Shown: one piece after another, positions 25,001-35,255 of the stretch
How positions within the stretch are numbered: position 1 is the first letter of the stretch
How the letters are laid out: every line of letters begins with the position of its first letter
NCBI RefSeq assembly: GCF_020360975.1
Contig: NW_025408669.1
Location: 4,588,001 to 4,652,000 of the forward strand
Source of the DNA: Hirsutella rhossiliensis
Lineage: Eukaryota > Ascomycota > Sordariomycetes > Hypocreales > Ophiocordycipitaceae
Direction of reading: 5' to 3'
DNA length: 64,000 nt
Program-made: the position numbers and the translations under genes
The notes under the pieces: generated by a model
Told to the model about the DNA's origin: nothing
Database searches by the model: none
What the model saw: only the letters and a program-made list of their open reading frames with translations

Positions 25001-25779
25001 ACGTGTCTTCGTCCTCAAAATCACCCCCCAAGCCGATCCCCGGTCGAAAGTCCGGGCCGAGTGGACGCAACACGGGCGCCAACACGCCCGTCCAGGCTGT
25101 GCGACGAAGCTCTCCTCGACGGCCGGTGCATGTGTCAATCTCTCACCCTCGGCCTGTACTGACGCCCCGCGGTCTAACAGAGACGGGAGGCGTCAGCCGA
25201 ACGGCCATGCTCAGCCTTGACCCGCAGGACCGCCTGCGTGAGGCCAGGAGACTCTCGTCTGTGGACCTGAGCGTGCTCTCGGACAACTTTGGCGGTGACG
25301 ACCCCGCCGGGGGGATGGCCGGGAGCTTCCAGACGCAGATGGCAATGGCCATGATGAAGGACAACCGCCTCCGGGTCGCCGGCGGAGTCGACGTGGCCGA
25401 CAGGGACAGGATGGGGAGGCTGGTGCTGGCTCGCATGAAGACATTGGAGGAAAGCTTTGCAGACGTAATCAAGGAGATGCGCGACCTCAAGAGCATCTCG
25501 ACTGCGCCGCAATCAAGGAGAAACTCGTCGGGAGAGGAGCTGAGAGTGGCGGCAGGCATGAGTGGATACGAGCGGTCGAAGGGAGCTTCCAGGGGCGATG
25601 CGACGCCGAAGAAGGGGTACGGCAAAAGGCCTGTGAGTCGGCGGAGTATGAAGGAAGGCAAGGTGGGCATGACATCGCGGCTGGACGCCAAGGGCAAGGG
25701 CAAGGAGGTGCGGTACTCGACGACCGACGACGAGGCCGAGGCCGAGGCTGACCTTGGCTTGAGGGGGAGTTCGATGTGA
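22012..25779 (+). CDS. YVC1: TRP-type vacuolar cation/calcium channel
   Basis: Releases Ca2+ from the vacuole in response to osmotic or mechanical stimuli in the yeast relative. Exons 22012-22330, 22411-23704, 23757-23828, 23882-23950 and 24003-25779 encode about 1176 aa, with frames joining exactly. An acidic cytosolic N-terminus is followed by a helical N-domain (IYNITHAIRIIVCTR, LVKPMQQQIRTQHFSRATLYALMANC). The six-helix channel contains LSLAVLIGLFLAVLT, LELVFWFWSAGFMLDEL, IFDLGILVLLIAYYC, AANAILLLPRIF, LAAVFVLVLIMCSGFYVFF and, after the pore region (FQILMGFSPAAWDV), LMMMFLIICHFLIVTILIT. The two small exons code for this last helix. The C-terminal tail of about 500 residues is long, charged, Ser-rich and low in complexity, much longer than in the yeast protein (about 675 aa in total). 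Confidence 0.9.
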
Positions 25780-26149
25780 CGAGGCGGCACGTTTGGACTG
25801 CATCTACGGGCGTTTTCGGTCTTTGGCGTCACGGTATTGCGTGTACTCTCAGGGCCAAGGGGCAGGGCAAGCCAAACCGGCTGGCGAGGGCAGGCGTTGC
25901 GCGTCTTGCTTTGCCAAGCGGGCAGGAGAAGACGATTGCGCGGATGGTATTTTGATATGTGCTGACTTGGTATTTCGGCTTGCCAACTTGCCGAATCTAA
26001 GCTCTCAGTTTATGTATTGTTATTTTACATGACGACTGCCTGGGCTCGAGCTGCCTTTTGATGACTGGTAGGATAAAGGCAGCTCTCGCGCCTCGTCGGA
26101 TTCATTGAGTGGCTCTCGGCCCGGATGGCCTGGTCCGAGGCCCAAGGGT

Positions 26150-26410
26150 TCAGATGCCGCCGCCGCTGCGGTCGACGCTGACGTAGCCGTTGGGTGCCTT
26201 GTACTGTTGCTGGGCAATGTCGTTGTCGCGGATGGCGGCGGCCTTGTATTTGAAGGAGAGGGCGGCGGTGGTGGCGGCGGCGGCGGCGAGGACGACGATG
26301 CCGCGGCTGCGGCTTTGGATTGCGAGGCGGGAAGAGCCGTTAGTTTTGTCCTCTGGCCTCTCGGGCTTGGTGTCGGGGTCATGGACTTACTGGGCAATGG
26401 AGGGCATCAT
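26150..26410 (-). CDS. 60-residue single-pass membrane protein
   Basis: Small two-exon gene on the minus strand: exon 1 26410-26391 (MMPSIA...) and exon 2 26312-26150. They are separated by a 78-bp intron with a perfect GTAAGT donor, an ACTAAC branch site and an AAG acceptor. The spliced product is 60 aa. It has a short basic N-terminus (HRSRG), one hydrophobic Ala/Val-rich helix (GIVVLAAAAATTAALSF), then KYKAAAIRDNDIAQQQY and a C-terminal end YVSVDRSGGGI. The ordered composition and complete splice signals argue for a real gene. The N-terminus followed by one helix resembles small inner-membrane mitochondrial proteins, but this is inference; the family is not recognised. Confidence 0.6.
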
Positions 26411-28324
26411 GATGGCGGCGGTTGGTGCATTGGCGATGATGGATTGGTGAGGAGCAGCATGCTGGAGGAGGAGAGGGAGGGGGAGGGGGGCTAGTAGTGG
26501 CGGTGGCGGGGGAAGGACGAGAGAGCAACACTACTAATTAGAGGCCGGAGGGGACGGGACGGAAATGGGAGGACAAAAAGACTTTGTATGGCAGATGCAG
26601 CAATTAGTCTGCAGGTAAGTTAAAAGGCACGTCGATTTATTACAGTAGAGCGTGGTTAGTAGCTTGGCAGCTCAGCCAACCAGGGATGGATTTTACCAAG
26701 ATTGATCCTATCATCAGAAGCGGAAGTCTCGCAAAAGGCGTCGAGCTGTGACATCCAGAGGCAGCTTTCACGTCTCAGCGAATACCTTGCAAGGCGTGAA
26801 GAGAGCTATTATAATCGTGATGCCTTAAAGCTTGTCTGAGGGCAAGGTGCCGGGACTGGCTTAGTCAGCCTTGTGGGCATGCACGCGCACCGGCAGGAAC
26901 GTCGTCTTCCCTTGGCCCACAGCCAGCACAATCACTCCGGACAAGGCAAAATCAACGCTCCAACAGGTGCCACGTCGGTGCCCTGACTGACAACAGATCA
27001 CCTTGCCGCTGCCGATTCGTGTCGTCTCCATGAGTCGGGGCGAGGACACGCCCTCGGCAGCAACTGCGCAACGATGGGGGACGAGTATCATGCCCAAGTC
27101 CATCACCACCCGCCTCTGCTGGACTTGGCCGAGGTGCCCTCGGCTGACGGGGGGGGGGAACCTGCTGGACTAGCGGGTGCCTGGACAGCCGTGCAGCAAG
27201 CCCGGGACAGCTCGCCGTGAGACATGGCTGAACGGACAGGCGTCAGGCCAGTTCTTGGCCGGTATCCGTACATGTGGATTCCTTGCAGGCGTCCGCGGAC
27301 AGGGCTGTCGGCCGAAAGGGGATCCCAGGCCCGCCCATGACCCAATGGATGCCGGGGGTCAAAACCCGGTGGACATCGGACCTGGGTCGGTCCAGACGGC
27401 TTTCCTGGCCAAGTCGGCGCCGGTACCAGCGACGGCATCGACTCGAAATAACCTCAAGAGCGGATCTTGTGGCTATCCAGATCATCGTCCGTTTTAACGA
27501 CGCCCTTGACTTCAAGGCCTCGGGGGGTTTCGCAGGGCCCATGTCCAACTCGAATCTACGCACTCGAACGAATAATGGTACTGTCCTTCGAGGATTGCGA
27601 TGAGACGAACGCGCTTCATCACCGCCTTGTTCTGCCCTTGCCGAAACGATGACTCTTGTTGCGACCCCTGCCGCGCGGCGGGCATGCTCTAGCACGCTGC
27701 ACCCAAACTTGGTCGTCAGCCCGCCCTTTCTCTCTGCCCTACCCTTTCCAGCTTACTTACACAGTACCAGGTCCTTGCTGTCAGCGTCAACGTTCCCCCC
27801 CCCCTCCTCGCCGCGAACCCGTGCGTCACTGCGCCGCCATGAGTCACACCCAAGCCTTGCATGTCGAGTCATCTCATATCAATCGTGCCAATCGTGTCAT
27901 AACTCCTCCTGAAGAGTGAAAGGGGGGGGGGGCCAACAGCCATGACGCAGACCGGCAGGCAGACACGACACGATGCACGACACACGCGGCTGAGCAAACC
28001 GTGACCCATCCATCATCCATTGACTCTTTTCTCTCCTTCCGTCTGCAACCTTGGTGCCTAGTGTCTGCACATTGGCGCTGCGCATCCTCGGAACTGGCCT
28101 GGACTGGGCTAGTCTGGGAGGCAGAGTCCGGCTTACACGACCACGGCATCCAGCCTCGGACTCGATACATGTGTATATAGATATAAAGACGTATATCATC
28201 CTGCCTCTTCCTAGATGGAGAGAATTAACAATCCATTCTCAGAAAAGACTTTATACCATCTCCAAAGCTCCCCCTCTCCACCACATTGTTCTCCTCAACC
28301 ATCACCATCACATCCACTTCCAAG
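26411..28324. other. intergenic, no confident gene
   Basis: 1.9 kb with short overlapping frames only, and poly-G runs near 27150 and 27920. It probably contains the promoter of the 60-residue protein at its left and that of the small open frame at 28325 at its right. Confidence 0.45.
28173..28187 (+). promoter_or_regulatory. TATA-rich promoter element
   Basis: GTATATAGATATAAA lies about 140 bp upstream of the ATG at 28325 and is followed by a C/A-rich leader, consistent with a TATA promoter for the small open frame. Confidence 0.4.
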
Positions 28325-28555
28325 ATGCCGTCCACAAAAGCTGCACTGTCAAACCTCTTCCATCCCTCCCGCCCCAGCACCTCGGCCGACGAGAAGCGCC
28401 ATCTCATCGGCGAAACCAGCTCCGTCGCCTCGTGGCGCTCCTCCAGCCAAGACGACGCCCGCAGGCAATCATCCACGCCTATGCGCCCGAAGCCCAACAA
28501 GGAGAAGATATCGGTCCCTACTCTCATCATGCCTCCGATGCGCTTCTCCAACTAG
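28325..28555 (+). CDS. small hypothetical protein (76 aa)
   Basis: Short frame beginning MPSTKAALSNLFHPS. It is basic and Ser-rich, with a middle DEKRHLIGETSSVASWRSS and an end PTLIMPPMRFSN. The ATG follows CCAAG, a good fungal context, and an in-frame upstream ATG at 28286 would add 13 residues. A TATA-rich element and C/A-rich leader precede it. No known domain was seen. Codon use is GC-ending as in real genes here. It could be a genuine small protein or chance. Confidence 0.35.
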   Translation: MPSTKAALSNLFHPSRPSTSADEKRHLIGETSSVASWRSSSQDDARRQSSTPMRPKPNKEKISVPTLIMPPMRFSN

Positions 28556-29008
28556 ACCTCTTCTCGACCTCTGATAGCGACCAAGACCCACTTGTTCATG
28601 ACGGCCTTGACGAAACCAGGGGCCGGGCAGTTCGCTCGACCCGCGCCCCCACGGATGATATATATACCTTAAGATGCGACGGCGGCGTTGATATGTGTGC
28701 GTTTGTATGATTAGATGAGCTCAAGCGTCACTCTTCCAGTAGGTACAGCTTCGAGTACGCTCAGCTGGGGGGTTGTGCTTTGCTGCAGAACGAAAAATGG
28801 AGGGCCACCGGATAGATTTGCCGGCTTTGGATTGCAGGACCGTCGTTCTTAGAACTGTCTCTCATGTTGGGTGCATACGATGTCATCGCTTCGAGATAAT
28901 GAAACAAGCCCAACTTTGGCACAGCCAAAGACAATTCATCGCGGCCACAACCATTGCGCATTTTCTGTGTCGGATTGAATCCCCCATCTCACCACCCTCC
29001 ACTTCCGT
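28556..29008. other. convergent 3' spacer
   Basis: 450 bp between the small open frame and the end of ASK1; nothing recognisable was seen. Confidence 0.4.
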
Positions 29009-30460
29009 TCAGAAACTGTCGTTGAGAATGTCCTCGTTGATCTTGACCATGGTTGGGCTGTACTCCGACGACGCTGGATCCGCTCCCGCATCAATCAAAA
29101 TGTCGTCGACAATCCTCTTGCTGGCCTCCCTCGCTGCCGATCGAATCATCCATATTAGCTCGCCGTTCCCCGTTCAAGCAGGCACGCGCGTCGGCGTCAC
29201 TCACCTGGCGTCTGCAGCAGCTTCGACGGCGGCAGCGCAAACTGTATCGTCTTGGGCGGGCTCATGCCGGCGTAGAGGTCCCCGTCGTCGCCCTCGTCAT
29301 CGCTCTCCCAGTCAATCTCGTACCGCTGCCTGCCCCGCGTGTGCTCCGTCGCGTCCTCGCCACCCCCTGCAAACGCGTCCCGGGACGCCTTGGCCGTCGC
29401 CGGCGTCTGGACGCTCACGCCGGGCGTTCTGGGGCCTCGCGTCGCCGCGGCCAGGCGCTGCCGGGCATTGGACTTGTAGGGCGACATGAAGGCCTCGCTG
29501 CGCAGCGTCGGCACCGCCATATCTGGCGACGACATGGGCGAGTCTTGCCATGCGTGCGTCGTCTCCTTGGTCTTGTCTTGGCCTGGTTTCTTGAGCGGAG
29601 AGATGCGGTATGCGGGCTTATGGGGCGTGGCTTGGAGACGGTAGGTCTTGTCGAGGACGCGGTGGAGGAGCGGATCCTTGTGCCGCTGCACCGACTTTCC
29701 CAAGTCCTGATGCTCCAGGGATCCTCGGGGCGTCATTGACATGTCGGGCAGGCGGGCGGTGCGCTGAGCAAAGAGAACCGTCGAGTCTTCCTCGTCCTCG
29801 TCGAGCCTCGTGGTGCTCGTCTCCTCCTCCTTCATCATCTCGCGCCGCATGGCCTCGTAGGGAGACTCGAGGTTGGACAGCTGCGCCTGCATCGTCTTGG
29901 TTGCCGGGGGACGAGGGGTGCTCCCCGTAAGATCACCGTCGTCCAGCAGCGAGTCGTCTTCGCCATGCAATGTCGACTGCTCCGCACCCGAGGTCCCGGT
30001 CACGTCGTCTTGGTGCCGAGCCGTGTAGTCTGCCGTCGTATCGTCCCTCATGGCGGTGCTGTCGTCGGCTGTGGTGGTGTCGGCGTCGTCGTCGTTGGCA
30101 AGCTCCTCGTAGCCCGACAGTGACACGTTGGCCGACGCCTCGAAGAACTGCTTCCAGAACTGCAAATGTTCAGCTTCTGCACCAGACGAGTCGTAGGATG
30201 CCGCCGCCGCACCTTGGACGCCTCCCAGACTGCGCGCGAGTGCTCGCCATACTGCTCCACGACGGGGAGGATGCTGGTCGTGACGATCCTGTGGGCCTTG
30301 CTGAAGTTGTGGTCAATCTCTGGTCGACTGGTGAGCTTGGACGGTGGCGGATTGCGAGTCGGCATGTCTTACCTTGCAATGTCAGTGTGATGGATTGCTC
30401 CAGCTTCTCGAGCTCCTCTGTCAGTGACAAATTGCGGGCTGCAGCGCTTGGACGAGCCAT
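29009..30460 (-). CDS. ASK1: DASH complex subunit Ask1
   Basis: Outer-kinetochore DASH/Dam1 ring component that couples chromosomes to spindle microtubules. Four exons: 30460-30373, 30319-30213, 30159-29205 and 29133-29009, about 424 aa, with frames joining at every intron. The conserved helical N-terminus spans the first three exons: LSLTEELEKLEQSITLTLQ, EIDHNFSKAHRIVTTSILPV, then FWKQFFEASANVSLSGYEE. The middle is acidic and Ser/Thr-rich with several SP/TP sites (for example TPRGS, SPLKKP), in keeping with CDK regulation known for the family. The last exon carries the conserved end EYSPTMVKINEDILNDSF. Identification is strong. Confidence 0.92.
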
Positions 30461-30684
30461 TTTGCGGAGGCGGCACGAGAGAGCGTGTTGAGGCTCGAAG
30501 CGAAGTGTGGATGATGAGGAACCGTCGCGTAAGGGTGGTGAATGGAGGTGAAGGAATTGGCGGGGCACGGAGTAGCGCGCCCGAGCAGCACAACACCATA
30601 ATACTGTGGGCACGACCACAGCCCATGGCAGATGCTCCAGCCAAGTCTCATCCTATTCATACATATATCCGTCAATTCCTCGGC

Positions 30685-33660
30685 TTAGCCCCTGAACTGC
30701 GCGACATAGAAGTGGCCCATGTCCAGCTTCATCAGCAGTTGCGCCACCAAGCTGTCCTCCCCAACGCCCAGCTCCTCGTATGCCTTGCCACTCCCTGCCC
30801 GGCCCTTCTCCGACACCCCCCGACAGACCGTCAGGAAGACCTGCATCTTCTTCTTGAACTCGGCGTACAGCTCCGCGGCGTCCGCCTTCTCTTCCGTCTC
30901 GCCGCCTCTCCCCAAGGCCTCCAACCTCGCGTGCTTTGCATACCGGAGCACAATGCTGAACAGCTCCTCCAGTAGCTTGAGCACCGGCTGCTGCCGCTTG
31001 CGCAAGAACAACGCAAACATGATGCGGTCGAGAACCTGTGAGTGAAGCTCTCGTAGCTCGTTGGGGCTCTGGAGCTTCTTGGTCGAGACATCCCCGCTGC
31101 CGTCCTCGAGGTCGGCCCGCACCTGGCCCATCCTTTGCTCAAACATCTGCCAAGGAATGGCGACGCCCACATCAAGGAAATACGATGCCACGCTCGAGAC
31201 GAAGTGATGGGCCTCTCTGTTGAAGCGCAATGACGCATTGTTCGGGCATTGCCAGCTGTCACCCTGGGCCTTGACGCTGAGACAATGCTGATTGGTAACG
31301 TACTGCATCCGCAACACCCGCAAGAGGAGCTTGAAGATGCGGTCGTAGTGCATCAGGTGGATGGGGGTGATGATGCCGCTCAATTCCGCCGGCGTTTTGT
31401 AGGAAAGCCGAAGAAAGTCCAACGCCTCGAGCGAGTCTGGGTTCATGCACTTGTCAATCTCCTCGGTCGACAGGTCCCGAACCGCAAAACTTAGATCTCC
31501 CGGCAGAGAAGAGTCGCCAGTCTGAAGGCTAAAGCTCGAGCTGTCTCGAGAAGCGTGACTTTCAGTTAAAACCCCCATAAGAACCAGCCGCAGCTCCGAG
31601 CTAGCTGGGGGCCAGGCATCCCGCCCACCGAGGCGGAGCCCCATGACTCCCTGTCTGGCGATGCCAGCCTGCCTCTCCGCCGACGTCAAGTCGGGGTCAA
31701 ACAATGCGTGTGACAAGCGACTGCAGAACATTCCGTTGCCGAAAAGATGGAAGTCTCGCTGCAGCCTCAACTGCCCACGAATGTCGTGTGCGTCGAAGAG
31801 CAACCGCAGGCTCTCACGGTTGACTATCTGAGCCTGTGCCGAGGCAATCCCACCGAATGAGAGAACGGAAAGAAGCGACCAGTGCGGCGTGGCGTCGGCT
31901 CGATCCATGTCCGCACCGTGCATATCGAAGAGTCGCTCGCGCAAGAGTTCGCTCAGAGAATCCTCGCCTTTCGGCCCAGTCATCGGTTGGTCCAGCTGTT
32001 TGATTGAGGCCAACATTTTCTCTTCCATGCCATGTTGATCCAGTCCAAAGAAATCGAGTTGAAACGTCGAGCTGGGGGCAGGCGCAACGGCTCCAATGCC
32101 ATGCGTGCGGGACCAAGAGTCGCGGCGACTTGCTCGCAGGACCTCGTAGAGGTTGTCGCGATACCGGGCGGTTCGTCTCTCGAGTTCCAATATCGAGGCC
32201 CAGTCGTACAGCCACTCGGCCTTTGGCGGCTGCGTTGATTCAATCACGGCTTGTTGAGCCAAGGGATGATTTGGGTGAAAGGATCTGATGAAACGCAAGT
32301 TGCGCCCCGTCTCGAACATCGACTCGACCACATCGCTCGGCATAAAGTCCGGCACCTTGGTATGATCCAGTCGGAAGTCGACGTCTTCTACCTCGCGGCC
32401 GAAATCGTCCACGTACGTCTCCGCTTCAACCTTGACAAACCCTCTGCTTTCTCCCACGCAAGACTTTGACAGCGGAATGCCTTCCTCTCGCTTCGTTCCG
32501 ATCCACTCTTCCAATAGCTCGATCCATGGGGCAGACACTCGCCGCAACATCTCGCGCACGATGACTCGAACAAAGCCTTGGCCGTCGTCCAAGGAGGACG
32601 CCATATGAAAAATGAGGGACAAAATTTCTTCGTCTGAAAATTCTTGACGCAGCCGCGAGACGAGTCTTTGAGGAGGAGCCAATGCGGTTGAGACGTCCCG
32701 GATGGACGCCTGAAGTTGCAAGAGGGAACGGGGCTTGATGCCATCTACAGCTAGCCTCTGTTCCACGGCTTGCAAGACGTGGGAGATGCTACTGGCGAGA
32801 GCCACCTCGCAGCGACTCGAGTTCTTGGCATAGGCGCTCCGGACAAAGGCACTCAGCTGCAAGAAAGAGCCCCCGCACCGGAGGGCCTGACTTTCGATTC
32901 CCTCGAGGACTTGTCGAGAATATCCCGAGATGCGAAAGCTTGGGAGCGCAGGGTGGAATGTCTGCAGCTTGTTGTCCTTTTTGAAGAAGATGGAGTCTCG
33001 GCCGAGAGCCAGTGCCAATAAGCAAGAGATGTAGGTCCTGGCTTCCACGATGGCAGCATCCGAGTTTTGGAGCTCCGGCGGATCTGCGGCCTGGCGCAGC
33101 AAGGCATCGTAGGCGGCTGGGCCAGCCTCGCTCACGAACATGGGCTGATGTACCGCAAACTCTGTGGTTTTGAAAGCATCCCATGTCCTGAAGCTAACCT
33201 TGTCATCCGACGGCTCTGCAGTGTCGATCCAGACATCTTGGGCATCTTCAGTACTGCTCGAGCTGGTGGAAGCAGTGCTGGCACATTGCTGCTCTGGCTG
33301 AGTGACCGTCTGCTTGGGCTCGACAAGGCAGAGCGAAGGGAGCTTGAAGAAGCCCTCCTGCTGGAGCGCAACTGTATCAAAGGTAATGAAGCCTGAGCTT
33401 GATTCATCTGGAGCAGCTCCAGCGCTGCTGCTAGCGTTAGCACCACGAAACGGCGGGTTTCCAGGCAGGCCACCGAGGTCCGTTGTGAACAGGGTTGGCG
33501 GCGCATCCTGAATCACCTGTTGCAGCCATTTCGACGTCTGCCAGAAGTCGGGAACGGCGAAGACGTCGGCCTCGGGGTCGCCTCGGGCCATGACTTCATT
33601 TTGCGCCGGCCAAATACGTGCGGCATTGGTCGTCACGCAGAGCCAGGGTAGACGAAGCAA
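30685..33660 (-). CDS. gamma-tubulin complex component (GCP5/GCP6-like, Spc97/Spc98 family)
   Basis: Part of the ring complex that nucleates microtubules at spindle pole bodies. Intronless frame of 991 codons; family proteins often begin near the acidic DVFAVPDFW motif, so Met24 (about 33591) is an equally likely start. The N-terminal GRIP1 region includes EARTYISCLLALALGRDSIF and the middle FMPSDVVESMFETGRNLRFI. The C-terminal GRIP2 region contains LLFDAHDIRGQLRLQRDFHLF, TPIHLMHYDRIFKLLLRVLR and FLDVGVAIPWQMFEQRM. GRIP2 ends with LMKLDMGHFYVAQF. The exact paralogue (GCP5 or GCP6) is not certain; the divergent sequence makes GCP2, GCP3 or GCP4 less likely. Confidence 0.78.
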   Translation of the reverse strand: MLRLPWLCVTTNAARIWPAQNEVMARGDPEADVFAVPDFWQTSKWLQQVIQDAPPTLFTTDLGGLPGNPPFRGANASSSAGAAPDESSSGFITFDTVALQQEGFFKLPSLCLVEPKQTVTQPEQQCASTASTSSSSTEDAQDVWIDTAEPSDDKVSFRTWDAFKTTEFAVHQPMFVSEAGPAAYDALLRQAADPPELQNSDAAIVEARTYISCLLALALGRDSIFFKKDNKLQTFHPALPSFRISGYSRQVLEGIESQALRCGGSFLQLSAFVRSAYAKNSSRCEVALASSISHVLQAVEQRLAVDGIKPRSLLQLQASIRDVSTALAPPQRLVSRLRQEFSDEEILSLIFHMASSLDDGQGFVRVIVREMLRRVSAPWIELLEEWIGTKREEGIPLSKSCVGESRGFVKVEAETYVDDFGREVEDVDFRLDHTKVPDFMPSDVVESMFETGRNLRFIRSFHPNHPLAQQAVIESTQPPKAEWLYDWASILELERRTARYRDNLYEVLRASRRDSWSRTHGIGAVAPAPSSTFQLDFFGLDQHGMEEKMLASIKQLDQPMTGPKGEDSLSELLRERLFDMHGADMDRADATPHWSLLSVLSFGGIASAQAQIVNRESLRLLFDAHDIRGQLRLQRDFHLFGNGMFCSRLSHALFDPDLTSAERQAGIARQGVMGLRLGGRDAWPPASSELRLVLMGVLTESHASRDSSSFSLQTGDSSLPGDLSFAVRDLSTEEIDKCMNPDSLEALDFLRLSYKTPAELSGIITPIHLMHYDRIFKLLLRVLRMQYVTNQHCLSVKAQGDSWQCPNNASLRFNREAHHFVSSVASYFLDVGVAIPWQMFEQRMGQVRADLEDGSGDVSTKKLQSPNELRELHSQVLDRIMFALFLRKRQQPVLKLLEELFSIVLRYAKHARLEALGRGGETEEKADAAELYAEFKKKMQVFLTVCRGVSEKGRAGSGKAYEELGVGEDSLVAQLLMKLDMGHFYVAQFRG

Positions 33661-34076
33661 CCATGTTCTCCGTTGGTGTACAGTACGAAGTCATTGGATT
33701 GAGGCATCGAGACGCGATCGCGTTCCGGCCTGGCTGACCTAATGCACCTTCCGTCTGGTGGGCAGCGGGTAATTACCTGCCTGCCCTTGTTGGCGCTAAA
33801 ATTAGACGGTACCTGACGGTACCTGACGGTACCTGACGGTTAATGATCTCACCTCCATCCCACCGCGCGCGCCGCTGTCGGACGCATTACTTTTCTCCCA
33901 CCTCATCACTTTGCTCGTCGAGCTATATATGTGAGCGCCTACACCTTGACAGCCAGAGATTCTACACTTTAGCTGTTTAATCAGTCACTGCCACCGCACA
34001 GCATTTACCCCTCCGCGCGCATCCCCCTTTGCCATGCGACAGCTCGTTCCACCGGCAGGCAATTGATCGAGCCGTC
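33661..34076. other. divergent promoter, GCP and EAF7
   Basis: 416 bp shared by two divergent genes. It holds a 10-bp tandem repeat and a TATA-like box, AGCTATATAT at 33921-33930, about 150 bp from the EAF7 ATG. Confidence 0.55.
33805..33840. repeat. 10-bp tandem repeat GACGGTACCT, 3.6 copies
   Basis: Head-to-tail copies of GACGGTACCT inside the divergent promoter. Each copy includes the GGTACC palindrome seen repeatedly in other intergenic parts of the window. Confidence 0.85.
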
Positions 34077-35089
34077 ATGCCTCCAAAGAAGCGCGCCCGC
34101 GGCGGCCACGCAGCTGCCACGCCCACAGCCGCTCGCGCCGGCGACGATGCCATGGACATTGACACGCCCCAAGCCAGTGCGACTCCCGCGGCGGCCACAG
34201 CTTCGGCCAGGGAGTCGGCGGCCACCCCCGCGACGCCCGCGCCCGCACCAGCGGCCAAGGCCGACGTGCTCAAGTACAACGAGCTCTGGACCGACGATCA
34301 GATAGCGTCGCTCTTCAAGGCCGTCATTCGCTGGAAGCCGGCCGGTGCGTCTTCTCCCCGCGGGATAAGAGGGACTGGGCTTCCCAGAGGCGCTTTGACT
34401 GACGGCTCCGCACGCCAGGCATGCACAAGCACTTCAGAATGATAGCAATATCTGAACACCTTCGCAACCACGGCTTCGATCCCGACGTGTACCCCCACAC
34501 GCGCATCCCCCATATCTGGCAGAAGCTCCGCACCTACTACAACCTGGACGCCATCGACGAGCGCGAGTCCTTTGACGACGAAGATTCCGATGATAAGTAC
34601 GTCGATTTCACCCTGCCAAAGTCCGAGTTCCTCGCGTCTATGCTGCAGCGCGCCCCTGCCGACCCCAGCGAGGCGCCCACGTCTCCCCCCCAGCTCGCCC
34701 TGTCGCCCGCCCCCTCGCCCGCCAACAAGAAACGCAGGCGCGCCGGGGGCGGTGCGGCCAAGGCCAGAGCTGCTTCGGCCGAAGACACCGAGGACGCGAC
34801 CGACGCGCCATCGCCGGCGGCCAGACCTGCCAGAGGTGCTAGGGGCCGTACAAGGGCCGCCAGCCACCAGGCCAAGGCGGACAAGGAAAAGGACAAGGAA
34901 AAGGACAAGGCAGAGACGACCGAAGAAGAGGATAGCAATGACGACGACGACGAGAGCGACTCGGGGGAAGACGGCGAGGAAGAGAGTGTCGAGGAACGCA
35001 GCACGCCCGTCTCTAGGACCACCAGAGGAGCCGGCCGGGGTCGCGGACGAGGCAGAGGCAGGGGGCGTAGGGGCGGCGGCAGGCGATGA
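34077..35089 (+). CDS. EAF7: NuA4 histone acetyltransferase subunit Eaf7
   Basis: Chromatin-modification subunit of the NuA4 H4/H2A acetyltransferase. Exons 34077-34344 and 34419-35089 (74-bp intron, GTGCGT donor) encode about 312 aa. Start chosen at [10 protein letters not shown]; an in-frame upstream ATG at 34029 would add 16 non-conserved residues. The conserved Eaf7/MRGBP domain runs across the intron: [20 protein letters not shown], then [37 protein letters not shown] and [11 protein letters not shown]. The N-terminus is Ala/Thr/Pro-rich. The C-terminal half is disordered, with KKRRR, alternating K/E, an acidic run and a final Arg-Gly tract ([14 protein letters not shown]). Confidence 0.9.
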
Positions 35090-35255
35090 CGGCGCACAAC
35101 ACATGCGGGCTAGATGGGGATGTGCGAGGACCAATTGCATGTCCCTCGGCCGATACAGATACCCAGCCACGATACTAGTGTACTATTTATTGAAATTCCA
35201 TCTCTCTTCACCACTTTGCGCCCGCCAACTCCAACACGGATTCAGACCAATTCCG

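Noticed and set aside
28051..28710. 219-codon plus-strand frame overlapping the 28325 small gene
   Set aside because: No starting context or domain; the alternative frame has the better ATG and promoter layout.
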